DNA of 64,000 nucleotides from positions 1,981,875 to 2,045,874 of the forward strand of contig NZ_JAHTBK010000001.1 in NCBI RefSeq assembly GCF_020177575.1, in the 5' to 3' direction. The translations under genes were made by a program, and so were the position numbers. This document shows, piece after piece, positions 41,858 to 52,396 of the stretch (the first letter of the stretch is position 1; every line of letters begins with the position of its first letter). The stretch is from Hasllibacter sp. MH4015. GTDB taxonomy: Bacteria; Pseudomonadota; Alphaproteobacteria; Rhodobacterales; Rhodobacteraceae. Under the pieces are notes generated by a model, which did no database searches, was not told the DNA's origin, and saw only the letters and a program-made list of their open reading frames with translations.

Positions 41858-42816
41858 TGCGGGTGCTGATCACAGGCGCGGGCGGCATGATCGGCGCCCG
41901 GCTTGCCAGGCGCGTCGCGCGGGATGGCCGGATCGGGGACAGCCCCGTTACGCATATGATCCTGACCGATCTCCACGCGCCCAATGCGCCAGATGCACCG
42001 TTCGAGACCACGTCACGCGCGGCCGATTTGGCGACGGAGGCAGGGCGCGCCGCCATCCTGCGGGAGCGGCCCGACGTGATCTTCAACCTTGCCGCAATCG
42101 TCTCGGGCGCGGCGGAGGCGGATTTCGAGCTTGGATACCGCTTCAACCTCGACGCGACGGCGGCGTTCCTCGATGACATTCGGCGGATGGGCGGCGCGCC
42201 CAAGGTGATCTCAACCTCCTCCGTCGCCGCGTTCGGTGGGGATTTGCCCGATATCGTGCCCGACGATCATTGCCTGACGCCGCAGAACTCCTACGGCACC
42301 CAGAAGGCGATGGGGGAGCTTTTGCAGGCCGATCACACGCGGCGCGGCCATCTGGACGGACGTTGCGTGCGGCTGCCCACAATCTGCGTGCGACCCGGCG
42401 CGCCCAACGCCGCCGCGTCCGGCTTCATCTCGGGCATCATCCGGGAGCCGCTGGCGGGTGTTGAGGCCGCCCTGCCCGTGTCGGATGATCTGAGGGTCTG
42501 GATCGCGTCACCCGATTGCGCGGTGGAGACGCTGTTGCATGCCGCCACGCTTCCGCCGGGCGCACTTGGCCCCGGCGCGGTCGTGTCGGGGCGGGGCATC
42601 AGCGTCACGATCGCGGAGATGCTGGAGGCGCTGGAGCGGGTGGCGGGCGCAAATGTGCGCGCCCGCGTGACGCCGCACCCCGACCCCGTGGTGGCCGGTA
42701 TCGTGGGTGGCTGGCCCAAGGCCTTCGCCTGCACGCTCGCGAAACACCTGGATTTCCCGGTCGATGATGGCATCGACAGCATCATCCGCGCCCATATGGA
42801 CGGATCGTCGAGCTGA
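41857..42816 (+). CDS. NAD-dependent epimerase/dehydratase-type enzyme (D-erythronate dehydrogenase-like)
   Basis: A 319-residue extended SDR. The Rossmann motif MRVLITGAGGMIGARLAR starts the protein, and the catalytic Tyr-x3-Lys is in 'NSYGTQKAMGELL'. 'FNLAAIVSGAAEADFELGYRFNLDATAAFLDDIRR' and 'GFISGIIREPLAGVEAALPVSDDLRVWIASP' follow the DenD (D-erythronate dehydrogenase) pattern. DenD oxidises four-carbon sugar acids in denD-otnI-otnC pathways; those partners are absent nearby, so the substrate is uncertain. Its ATG overlaps the stop of the threonine aldolase gene, indicating joint expression. Confidence 0.87.
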   Translation: MRVLITGAGGMIGARLARRVARDGRIGDSPVTHMILTDLHAPNAPDAPFETTSRAADLATEAGRAAILRERPDVIFNLAAIVSGAAEADFELGYRFNLDATAAFLDDIRRMGGAPKVISTSSVAAFGGDLPDIVPDDHCLTPQNSYGTQKAMGELLQADHTRRGHLDGRCVRLPTICVRPGAPNAAASGFISGIIREPLAGVEAALPVSDDLRVWIASPDCAVETLLHAATLPPGALGPGAVVSGRGISVTIAEMLEALERVAGANVRARVTPHPDPVVAGIVGGWPKAFACTLAKHLDFPVDDGIDSIIRAHMDGSSS

Positions 42817-42860
42817 CGCGGCATCCCGTCCCCGCCGTCAGGCACGCAGCCGGATCGCCC

Positions 42861-43106
42861 CTATTGCGGCGGCGCCCCGCCCATCATCAGGCTGGCCAGG
42901 TAGGGCAGGCTGAGGCCCAGGGCGACGATCACCCCGATCAGGATCGCCCATCTCAGCCCGTTCAGCACCCGTTGCAGAATCTGCTCCACCGCGAACCAGG
43001 TGAACAGGCCGAGGCCGAACGCGACCGTGCCGGGCAGATCGTTGACCGTGTGGCCGATGCCCACGACCCAATCGGTCAGGGTCTGAACCAATGCGCCGAA
43101 TTCCAT
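42861..43106 (-). CDS. small membrane protein of unknown function
   Basis: An 81-residue protein (MEFGALVQTLTDWVVGIGHTVNDL) with two hydrophobic segments (about 27-44, GTVAFGLGLFTWFAVEQI; and 54-73, AILIGVIVALGLSLPYLASL). No family is recognised. It lies convergent to the epimerase gene and upstream of nothing else on its strand, with nearly 200 bases before the next plus-strand gene. Codon use looks like that of neighbouring genes, so it is probably real. Confidence 0.6.
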   Translation of the reverse strand: MEFGALVQTLTDWVVGIGHTVNDLPGTVAFGLGLFTWFAVEQILQRVLNGLRWAILIGVIVALGLSLPYLASLMMGGAPPQ

Positions 43107-43304
43107 GTGCCTGCCACTCCGCTGCCCGATGCGTCGCCCCCCGACCTGACGCAGATCGGGGCGGAGTTCCAGCCTCGATCACAGAACACCCCCTCCCTGT
43201 CCGCGCTTTGACACCGCCGCCCCCGGCTGGCATCAGGTGGTGCACAGCAAGGTGTTGCCCATGCCGCCTCCACCCCCTTTTCCCACCGGTTCGGACGCCC
43301 GCCG

Positions 43305-44324
43305 ATGATGGCGCTTGCGCGCACCTATGCGGTCGCCGGGATCGGCGTGGCGATCTTCTGGGTACTCGGCCTGCCGCTTCCCTGGTTGCTGGGGCCGATC
43401 TTTGCCTGCCTGATCGCGGCGTTGTCGGGCCTCGACATGCGCGGGAACGACCTGGTCAACACGCTGATGCGCACGGTTCTGGGCGTCGCGGTCGGGGCGA
43501 CGCTGACGTGGGCGGTGGTGGTGTCGATGGCGGGTATGTGGCCGACGCTTGCGCTGATGCCGGTCATGATCGCGCTGAGCGCGGCGATCGGCGTGCCGTA
43601 TTTCCGGCGGCTTTGGGGGTTCGACTTCGCCACCTCCTATTACTCCGCGATGCCGGGCGGGTTGCAGGATATGCTGGTCTTCGGGGAAGAGGCGGGCGGG
43701 GACGTGCGCGCCCTGTCGCTGATCCATGCCACGCGGGTCCTTGTCATCGTGGCCAGCCTGCCCTTCATCCTCAGCTATTTCTGGGGAGTGGACCTGACCA
43801 GCGCGCCCGGCGCGCCGGCATCCAGCATCGCGCCCGCGCAGCTTTTGCTGATGGCCGCCTGTGGCATCGTGGGCTGGCAGGTGGCGAAGCGGGTGGGATT
43901 GTTCGGGGCCTCGATCCTGGGTCCGATGATCCTTGCCGCAATCCTTGCAATGACGGGGATCTTGCAACATCGCCCCCCGGCGGAGGCGATTGCGGCCGCG
44001 CAATTCTTCATCGGAATGACGGTGGGAACGAAATATGCGGGCGTGACGATGGGCGAAGTACGCCGCGACGTGCTGGCGGCGCTCGGCTTTTGCGTGATCC
44101 TGCTGATCCTGGCCGCGATCTTCACTGAGGCGGTCGTGCTGCTGGACCTCGCTCCGCCGTTGGAGGCGCTTCTGGCCTTCGCGCCGGGCGGACAGGCGGA
44201 GATGACGATCCTCGCCCTGATCGCCGGGGCGGACGTGGCCTTCGTTGTCGCGCATCACCTGCTGCGGATCGTGGTCGTGATCCTTGGCGCACCGCTTGCA
44301 GCAAGATTTTTCGACGGCTCCTAG
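43305..44324 (+). CDS. AbrB-family (duplication) inner-membrane protein
   Basis: A 339-residue protein with about ten hydrophobic segments. It starts MMALARTYAVAGIGVAIFWVLGLPLPWLLGPIFACLIAA. The element 'PWLLGP.....I' recurs in the second half as 'LFGASILGPMILAAILAMTGI', and 'AMPGGLQDMLVFGEEAGGDVRALSLIHATRVLVIV' matches 'FAPGGQAEMTILALIAGADVAFVVAHHLLRIVVVIL', showing the internal duplication of this family (often mislabelled ammonia monooxygenase or AbrB regulator). The transport substrate is unknown. Its end overlaps the convergent gene by four bases. Confidence 0.88.
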   Translation: MMALARTYAVAGIGVAIFWVLGLPLPWLLGPIFACLIAALSGLDMRGNDLVNTLMRTVLGVAVGATLTWAVVVSMAGMWPTLALMPVMIALSAAIGVPYFRRLWGFDFATSYYSAMPGGLQDMLVFGEEAGGDVRALSLIHATRVLVIVASLPFILSYFWGVDLTSAPGAPASSIAPAQLLLMAACGIVGWQVAKRVGLFGASILGPMILAAILAMTGILQHRPPAEAIAAAQFFIGMTVGTKYAGVTMGEVRRDVLAALGFCVILLILAAIFTEAVVLLDLAPPLEALLAFAPGGQAEMTILALIAGADVAFVVAHHLLRIVVVILGAPLAARFFDGS

Positions 44325-45424
44325 AGCGCGTCGGCGCCGATCCCAAGGGCCGTCGCGACGGCGCGCGCCGCATCGCGCGTGCCGGTCCGTCCGCCCAGGT
44401 CGACGGTCAGCGCTTGGCCTGCACCCACCACCTCCGCCACGGCGGCCTCAAGGCGCGCGGCATCCGTGGACATCGCGGGGATGCCGTGCCGGTCCCCAAG
44501 CCAGTCCAGCATCATCGCACCCGACAGGATCATCGCGAAGGGGTTCGCGACCCCCTGCCCCGCGATATCCGGGGCCGAGCCGTGGCAGGGCTGAAAAACC
44601 GCGTGGTCATCGCCGATGTCAGCCGAGGGCGCCATTCCAAGTCCGCCCATCAGGCCCGCCCCCAGATCGCTGAGGATGTCGCCGAACATATTCTCCGTCA
44701 CCATCACGTCGAAAGCCCAGGGCTTCTGCACCATCCACAGCGCCATGGCGTCGACATAGGCATGGTCCGCCACGATATCGGGGGCCTTCGCCATTTCCCC
44801 GTCGAACACGGAGCGGAAGAACGCGAAGGCGCGGAAGACGTTGGCCTTGTCCACGCATGTCACGCGCCCCTCCCCCTGCCCCCGCGCTTTTCTGCGGCGG
44901 GCAAGATCGACGGCGAAACGCGTGAGCTTCTCGGTCTTGGCGCGCGTGATGCGTAGGGTTTCGCGCGCCTCGTCCGGCTCCACGACGCCCGCGTCCTTGG
45001 AGTAGAAAAGCCCTTCCGTGCTTTCGCGGATCAGCACGAAATCCACGAGACGGCCTTGGGGTAATTTGAAGGCCGTGGGCGTTCCCGGACCAATCCGCAC
45101 GGGCCGGACCCCGGCATAGAGATCCAGCGCCATGCGAAGGTCGATTTGCGGCGTGATCTCCGTCCCGTCGGGATAGCGGATGTCGGGCAGGCCCATGGCG
45201 GATAACAGGATCGCATCGGCTTCCCGCGCCGCGCGAATGGAGGCGTCGGGAAGCGCCGCGCCGGTTTCGGCATAATGGCGCGCACCCGCCGGGTGGGAAG
45301 TGAAGGATAGTCTATAAACCTCTGATTTATTTGATAATTCTCGCAAGATCGCTCGGGTGGGCCCAATGATCTCCGGCCCGATTCCATCGCCTTCGAATGT
45401 CGCGATCTCGAATGTCTTGCCCAC
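44321..45424 (-). CDS. isocitrate/isopropylmalate dehydrogenase-family enzyme (tartrate dehydrogenase-like)
   Basis: A 367-residue decarboxylating dehydrogenase. It starts MGKTFEIATFEGDGIGPEI. The metal and substrate residues are in 'FVLIRESTEGLFYS', 'TCVDKANVFRAFAFFRSVF', 'YVDAMALWMVQKPWAFDVMVTENMFGDILSDLGAGLMGGLGMAPSADIGD', and 'VFQPCHGSAPDIAGQGVANPFAMILSGAMML'. The context gives no leucine genes, so a tartrate/malate-type or other beta-decarboxylating role is more likely than LeuB. A short AT-rich patch near codons 30-40 is unusual for the region but leaves the frame open. It follows the pcaQ gene on the same strand by 30 bases. Confidence 0.88.
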   Translation of the reverse strand: MGKTFEIATFEGDGIGPEIIGPTRAILRELSNKSEVYRLSFTSHPAGARHYAETGAALPDASIRAAREADAILLSAMGLPDIRYPDGTEITPQIDLRMALDLYAGVRPVRIGPGTPTAFKLPQGRLVDFVLIRESTEGLFYSKDAGVVEPDEARETLRITRAKTEKLTRFAVDLARRRKARGQGEGRVTCVDKANVFRAFAFFRSVFDGEMAKAPDIVADHAYVDAMALWMVQKPWAFDVMVTENMFGDILSDLGAGLMGGLGMAPSADIGDDHAVFQPCHGSAPDIAGQGVANPFAMILSGAMMLDWLGDRHGIPAMSTDAARLEAAVAEVVGAGQALTVDLGGRTGTRDAARAVATALGIGADAL

Positions 45425-45454
45425 GGCTTGTGCCCCCGGTTGATCCGGCGAAGC

Positions 45455-46390
45455 CTAGCCGCCCACCGGGCCCGGCTTCAATCCATCGCGAGTCTTGGCC
45501 GCGTTGGTCAGGCATCGCACGAAACTGCGCGCGGCGGCGGACGGCACCTCTTCCGCCCGGGACATGATGCCGACCGCACCGATCGTGGAGGATGTATCGA
45601 GGGGCAGTTGAACGAGGTGCCCATCGGCCAGGTCCTGCTGCACCACGCCGCGGGAGATGATCCAGACCGCGCGCGGATCGGCGCGCACAAGGGCGTGGCC
45701 CACATTGGCGGAGGCCGTGTCGATCCGGTCCGAGAAGAGCGGCACGCTTCGGGAAATCAGCAGACGCGCGATGAGGGACCGGATGGCGGTGTCCTTGGGC
45801 GGATAGATGATGCGAAACGCCTCCAGATCCTCGAACCGCGTCACGCCGAGTGCGGGGCTGTCGGGGCTGGCTACCACCACGACCTCTTCACTGTAGAGCT
45901 GGCGGAAGATCAGGCCATCCATCGTGTCGGGTCGCCCCAGCCGACCCACAACAAGGTCCACACCACCGCTGCGCAGGCGGCGGGTCATGTCACTGTGGGC
46001 GCCGTCGAGCACCTCAAGCTCCGTCCCGGGGGATTGGCGCGTGAATTCCAGGACTGCCCGCGGAACCAATGTGGCCGCCACCGACGGCAGGGCCCCGACG
46101 ACGACCCGGCCCGCGCCCGATAGATCGCCGCGGACGGAGCGTAAGCCCTGGCGCAGCGCGGCGGTGCTTTGTTCGGCGAATTGCAGGAACACCTCCCCTT
46201 CCGGGGTGAGGCGCACGCCCGCGCGGCTCCGCTCCATCAATTTCGCGCCGAGGATATCCTCCAATTCCTTCAGGGTCTTCGAAATGGCCGGTTGCGTCAG
46301 GTGCAGCCCTTCGGCGGCGCGTTTGAGGCTTTGGGCCCGGGCGATGGCGCTGAACGCATCGAGGTGGCGAAACTTGATCCGGCGATCCAT
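45455..46390 (-). CDS. pcaQ: LysR-type regulator of protocatechuate catabolism
   Basis: A 311-residue LysR regulator starting MDRRIKFRHLDAFSAIARAQSLKRAAEGLHLTQPAISKTLKELEDILGAKLMERSRAGVRLTPEGEVFL, which follows the PcaQ pattern closely. The rest is the periplasmic-binding-like effector domain ('GRVVVGALPSVAATLVPRAVLEF', 'VDLVVGRLGRPDTMDGLIFRQLYSEEVVVVAS'). PcaQ proteins activate protocatechuate genes in response to beta-carboxy-cis,cis-muconate in rhizobia. It is divergent from pobA with an 87-base gap, so it likely controls pobA and the following pcaCHG genes. Confidence 0.9.
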   Translation of the reverse strand: MDRRIKFRHLDAFSAIARAQSLKRAAEGLHLTQPAISKTLKELEDILGAKLMERSRAGVRLTPEGEVFLQFAEQSTAALRQGLRSVRGDLSGAGRVVVGALPSVAATLVPRAVLEFTRQSPGTELEVLDGAHSDMTRRLRSGGVDLVVGRLGRPDTMDGLIFRQLYSEEVVVVASPDSPALGVTRFEDLEAFRIIYPPKDTAIRSLIARLLISRSVPLFSDRIDTASANVGHALVRADPRAVWIISRGVVQQDLADGHLVQLPLDTSSTIGAVGIMSRAEEVPSAAARSFVRCLTNAAKTRDGLKPGPVGG

Positions 46391-46420
46391 TGCATTCCCA
46401 TTCCGGTAACTATCATGCAA
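46390..46420. promoter_or_regulatory. TTGCAT...ATGCAA inverted repeat in the pcaQ-pobA gap
   Basis: TTGCAT (46390-46395) and ATGCAA (46415-46420) are perfect inverted arms 19 bases apart. The left arm touches the pcaQ start codon, so binding there could repress pcaQ while activating pobA, the usual LysR arrangement. The spacing is long for a single LysR box, so this is a candidate only. Confidence 0.4.
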
Positions 46421-46435
46421 ATTTCTCACTTTTAG

Positions 46436-47647
<1,212 letters not shown>

Positions 47648-47659
47648 ACGGAGGACGCG

Positions 47660-48767
<1,108 letters not shown>

Positions 48768-48768
<1 letters not shown>

Positions 48769-49376
48769 TGGACGATCTTGGATATCTTAAGGTCACCGCC
48801 TCCCAAACCGCGGGGCCTTACGTGCATATCGGCCTCGCGCCCGGGGCGGCAGGGTTCGACATCTACGAGCGGGAGCTTGGCTGGGACATCGCGGGCCCCA
48901 ATGCGCAAGGCAAAAGGATCAACGTCACGGGGCGAGTCATCGACGGCACGGGAAGCCCCGTCAAGGACGTGCTTTTGGAGGTCTGGCAGGCCAATGCCGC
49001 CGGACACTTCGCACATCCCGATGGCGGTGGAGAGGTGGAGGACGGATTTCGCGGATGGGGCCGCGTGATCTCGGACTTCGAAAGCGGGGAATGGCGGCTG
49101 GAGACGGTCAAGCCCGGCCCCTGCCCCGGTCGCGGCGGCACCATTCAGGCGCCGCATCTGAGCCTCTGGATCGTGGCGCGCGGGATCAATGTGGGCCTCC
49201 AGACGCGGATGTATTTCGAGGATGAGGCGGAGGCGAACGCCAACGACCCGGTGCTGAACATGATCGAATGGGAAAACCGGCGCGCGACCCTATTGGCCAC
49301 ACGTGTGGCGGAAGGGGAATACCGCTTCGACATCCGCCTGCAAGGGGACGGTGAGACCGTCTTTTTCGATGTCTGA
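48768..49376 (+). CDS. pcaG: protocatechuate 3,4-dioxygenase alpha subunit
   Basis: A 202-residue PcaG starting MDDLGYLKVTASQTAGPYVHIGLAPGAAG. The intradiol dioxygenase fold is clear ('GRVIDGTGSPVKDVLLEVWQANAAGHFAHP', 'PHLSLWIVARGINVGLQTRMYFEDE', 'YRFDIRLQGDGETVFFDV'); the iron ligands are absent, as expected for alpha. The ATG at 48768 overlaps the pcaH stop (TGATG) with GGAGGGG seven bases upstream. A GTG three bases earlier is also possible. Confidence 0.96.
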
Positions 49377-49380
49377 GGCC

Positions 49381-50214
49381 ATGACCGCCCCCTGCATCAT
49401 CTGCGTGGCGATCACCGGCTCGCTGCCGCGCAAGGCGGACAATCCGGCGGTGCCGATCAGCGTGTCCGAGCAGATCGAGAGCACCCAGGAGGCCTTCGAG
49501 GCGGGCGCGAGCATCGTGCATGCCCATGTGCGCAACCCCGACGAGACGCCCAGTTCCGATCCCGAGAAATTCGCGGCCCTGAAGCAGGGCGTGGAAAAAC
49601 ACTGCCCCGGCATGATCATCCAGCTGTCGACCGGCGGGCGGTCCGGTGCGGGCCGGGAACGCGGCGGGATGCTGCCGCTCGAACCCGACATGGCGTCGCT
49701 GTCGGTGGGCTCCAACAATTTCCCGACCCGCGTCTACGAGAACCCGCCCGACCTGGTGGATTGGCTGGCCACGGAGATGCTGGAGCACGGCGTGAAGCCG
49801 GAGGTGGAGGCCTTCGACCTGAGCCATATCCTGCACGCCAAGGGGATGGCCGACCAGGGCAAGCTGGCCGGAACGCCCTACGTGCAGTTCGTGATGGGGG
49901 TGAAGAACGCGATGCCCGCCGACCGCGATGTCTTCGATTTCTACGTGAAGACCCACGCGCGCCTCTTCGGGGCCGACGCGCCGTGGTGTGCGGCGGGGAT
50001 CGGGGCGAGCCAGATCGTGCTGAACGAATGGGCGATCGCGGCGGGTGGCCATGCGCGGACGGGGCTGGAGGATAACGTGCGGCTCGACAAGACCACGCTT
50101 GCGCCGTCCAACGCGGCCCTGGTCGCCCGCACGGCAGAGATCTGCGCCCGCAATGAGCGCCCCGTCGCCACCTGGCAACAGGCGCGCGCGATCCTGGGCC
50201 TGCGCGCGCCCTAG
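49381..50214 (+). CDS. BKACE (DUF849) beta-keto acid cleavage enzyme
   Basis: A 277-residue TIM-barrel protein of the BKACE family: MTAPCIICVAITGSLPRKADNPAVPIS, 'EAGASIVHAHVRNPDETPSSDPEKF' (metal-binding HxH), 'IIQLSTGGRSGAGRERGGML', and 'GGHARTGLEDNVRLDKTTLAPSNAALV'. The family cleaves a beta-keto acid with acetyl-CoA to acetoacetate and an acyl-CoA. In a pca cluster the natural guess is beta-ketoadipate giving succinyl-CoA and acetoacetate, replacing PcaIJ and PcaF; this is inference. An alternative ATG at 49369 overlaps pcaG. The 3' end overlaps the convergent gene by four bases. Confidence 0.9.
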   Translation: MTAPCIICVAITGSLPRKADNPAVPISVSEQIESTQEAFEAGASIVHAHVRNPDETPSSDPEKFAALKQGVEKHCPGMIIQLSTGGRSGAGRERGGMLPLEPDMASLSVGSNNFPTRVYENPPDLVDWLATEMLEHGVKPEVEAFDLSHILHAKGMADQGKLAGTPYVQFVMGVKNAMPADRDVFDFYVKTHARLFGADAPWCAAGIGASQIVLNEWAIAAGGHARTGLEDNVRLDKTTLAPSNAALVARTAEICARNERPVATWQQARAILGLRAP

Positions 50215-50903
50215 CGCCGCAACACGCGTGAGCGGAAGCTGATATTGCTGTCCGGCGCGCGGGCGAGCGCGCGGATGCAGAGGCCGATAACGATCAGGCT
50301 GATGATCAGCCACAGCCCGCCCCACAGCATCGTCGTGCCGCCGAATTCCTCCGCCAGCATCCGCGCGTCCGATTGCAGAAAGGACCGGGAAATCGTGTCG
50401 CTGAAGATGTCGTAGGGGACGTAGATAATGCTGGTCAGGCCGATCACGCGCAGGGCGAGGTCATTGATCTCCTCGCTCAGATAGCGCGCGCTGGCGAGCA
50501 TGGCGGCCCCGGTCGCGATGCAGAAGGCCAGCGGAAAGAGCTCCCGGATATAGAGCACCGTCACCAGCAGCATCACGATCCCGCAGCCCGCCATGATCAG
50601 CGTGTCGGCGCGCGTCCGCAAAGCCGCCCAGAGCAGGCCCACACCCAGCAGAAGCGAGCCGAGGTAGCCCGCCGTCAGGATCAAGAACCGCGACCCGCCG
50701 CGCGTATAGGCCACCCCGCCCTGGCGCGGGGAGAGGGAGATCGACTCGATGGACCCGTCCGTCAGGATCGCGGCCAGGCCGTGGGCCAGTTCGTGCAAGA
50801 ATACGACGAGGATCTTCAGCGGCACCACGATGGGCGTGTTCCAAAGCGCGAAGACCAGCGCGGTCAACGCGATCAACTGCCAATGTCCCTTGAAAAACGT
50901 CAT
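50211..50903 (-). CDS. M50-type membrane peptidase-like protein
   Basis: A 230-residue membrane protein starting MTFFKGHWQLIALTALVFALW. The zinc motif HExxH is present as HELAH at residues 37-41, within 'ILVVFLHELAHGLAAILTDGSIESISL', and further hydrophobic segments follow ('FLILTAGYLGSLLLGVGLLW', 'LIMAGCGIVMLLVTVLYI', 'MLWGGLWLIISLIVIGLCIRAL'). This matches short M50B-like proteins found widely in bacteria, whose substrates are unknown. It is divergent from the hpsN-like gene, with a 185-base gap holding two palindromic sites. Confidence 0.85.
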   Translation of the reverse strand: MTFFKGHWQLIALTALVFALWNTPIVVPLKILVVFLHELAHGLAAILTDGSIESISLSPRQGGVAYTRGGSRFLILTAGYLGSLLLGVGLLWAALRTRADTLIMAGCGIVMLLVTVLYIRELFPLAFCIATGAAMLASARYLSEEINDLALRVIGLTSIIYVPYDIFSDTISRSFLQSDARMLAEEFGGTTMLWGGLWLIISLIVIGLCIRALARAPDSNISFRSRVLRR

Positions 50904-50962
50904 CTTGCGATCTCCAGCCCATCCCTGTGGGCTTGTCAATTCGCCGGTGCGGGAGATGGCAA

Positions 50963-50976
50963 TGTAAGGGCTTGCA
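50963..50976. promoter_or_regulatory. imperfect operator TGTAAG-gg-CTTGCA
   Basis: A 14-base palindrome with one mismatch, in the gap between the divergent M50 gene and the hpsN-like gene. It repeats the perfect palindrome 23 bases downstream, so both are likely sites for the same regulator. Confidence 0.6.
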
Positions 50977-50985
50977 CAACGCCTA

Positions 50986-50999
50986 TGTAAGGGCTTACA
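50986..50999. promoter_or_regulatory. perfect operator TGTAAG-gg-CTTACA
   Basis: A perfect 14-base palindrome with 6-base arms, the second copy of the site at 50963. It overlaps a promoter-like TTGCAC (50972-50977) and a weak TTACAT 17 bases further (50995-51000), so a bound protein would block or position RNA polymerase. It lies about 90 bases before the hpsN-like start. Confidence 0.65.
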
Positions 51000-51088
51000 T
51001 CGCCGCAATGGAATCAGCGCAAGCGGCGTTGGTGCGGGGGGATGCACCGGGGCCACGGCTTTCGCACAAGCCAAGGGACCCATCCGCC

Positions 51089-52396
51089 ATGACCAGAGAA
51101 TACCTCAAGAAAGCGACGCTCACGTCCAAGTCCGATGCGTCCGATGTGCATGAGACTGTGCAGGCGATCCTGGATGACATCCGCGCGGGCGGTGACGACA
51201 AGGTCCGCGAATACGCGGCCAAGTTCGACAAGTACGAGGGCAATATCGTCCTCACCGCGCGGGAGATCGAGGCGGCAGCGGCCCTGGTTCCCGACAAGCT
51301 GAAGGCCGACATCCAGTTTGCCCACGATAATGTCCGCCGCTTTGCGGAGGCGCAGAAGGCTACCCTTTCCAACGTGGAGTTAGAGATCGTGCCGGGCTTC
51401 ATGGCCGGGCAGAAGGCGATCCCGGTCGATGCGGCGGGCTGTTACATCCCCGGCGGGCGCTACAGCCACATCGCCAGCGCGATCATGACGGTCACGACCG
51501 CAAAGGTGGCCGGGTGCAATCACATCATGGCGACCTCCCCCCCGCGTCCGGGCGTGGGAGTGGCGCCTGCCATCGTCTATGCCGCCCATATCTGCGGCGC
51601 GGACACGATCATGGCGTTGGGTGGCGTGCAGGGTGTGGCGGCGATGACCTTCGGCATGTTCGGCCTGCCCAAGGCCAACATCCTCGTCGGACCCGGCAAT
51701 CAATTCGTGGCAGAGGCCAAGCGCATCCTTTTCGGCCATGTGGGGATCGACATGATTGCGGGCCCCACTGACAGCCTTGTCCTCGCCGACGGCTCCGCCG
51801 ATCCGCATATCGTCGCCACGGATTTGGTCAGCCAAGCCGAGCATGGTTACAATTCCCCGGTCTGGCTTGTGACCGACGACAGGGCGCTGGCGCAGGACGT
51901 CATGGCGCGTATCCCCGCGCTGATCGACGATCTGCCCGAGGTGAACCGCGAAAACGCCGCCGCCGCGTGGCGCGATTATGCCGAGGTGATTGTCTGCGCC
52001 GACCGCGAAGACATGGCGGCGTGTTCCGACGCATACGCGCCCGAGCACCTGACCGTGCAGGCAGAGGATCTGGATTGGTGGAAAGACCGGCTCAGCTGCT
52101 ACGGCTCGCTCTTCTTGGGGGAGGAGACGACCGTATCTTACGGGGACAAGGCCTCGGGCACGAACCACGTTTTGCCGACCTCCGGCGCGGCCAGCTATAC
52201 CGGCGGGCTGTCGGTGCACAAATACATGAAGATCGTCACGTGGCAGCAATCCACGCGCGATGGCTCCAAGCAGGTGGCGCAGGCCACGGCCCGCATCTCC
52301 AGACTGGAGGGGATGGAAGGCCACGCACGCGCGGCGGATGTCCGGTTGGCGAAGTATTTCCCGGGTGAGAATTTCGACCTCAGCGCCAATGGCTGA
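51089..52396 (+). CDS. hpsN: histidinol dehydrogenase-family sulfopropanediol dehydrogenase
   Basis: A 435-residue protein, the length of HpsN in Roseobacter relatives. The start at 51089 (MTREYLKKATLTSKSDASDVHETVQAILDDIRAGGDDKVREYAAKFD) is typical; the longer upstream frame covers the operator sites. 'YIPGGRYSHIASAIMTVTTAKVAGC', 'GNQFVAEAKRILFGHVGIDMIAGPTDSLVLAD', 'DLVSQAEHGYNSPVWLVT' and 'GTNHVLPTSGAASYTGGLSVHKYMKIVTWQQ' are the HisD-family catalytic and zinc-binding elements. HpsN oxidises (R)-dihydroxypropanesulfonate to sulfolactate with NAD. No histidine genes are near and the following genes process sulfolactate, which supports HpsN over HisD. Confidence 0.9.
   Translation: MTREYLKKATLTSKSDASDVHETVQAILDDIRAGGDDKVREYAAKFDKYEGNIVLTAREIEAAAALVPDKLKADIQFAHDNVRRFAEAQKATLSNVELEIVPGFMAGQKAIPVDAAGCYIPGGRYSHIASAIMTVTTAKVAGCNHIMATSPPRPGVGVAPAIVYAAHICGADTIMALGGVQGVAAMTFGMFGLPKANILVGPGNQFVAEAKRILFGHVGIDMIAGPTDSLVLADGSADPHIVATDLVSQAEHGYNSPVWLVTDDRALAQDVMARIPALIDDLPEVNRENAAAAWRDYAEVIVCADREDMAACSDAYAPEHLTVQAEDLDWWKDRLSCYGSLFLGEETTVSYGDKASGTNHVLPTSGAASYTGGLSVHKYMKIVTWQQSTRDGSKQVAQATARISRLEGMEGHARAADVRLAKYFPGENFDLSANG

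Noticed and set aside
50927-51088. N-terminal extension of the hpsN-like protein
   Set aside because: The extra 54 residues are not protein-like, cover the operator and promoter region, and the family begins at the ATG at 51089.
51089-52396. histidinol dehydrogenase of histidine biosynthesis (HisD)
   Set aside because: No his genes are nearby and all following genes belong to sulfonate metabolism; length and N-terminus fit HpsN.
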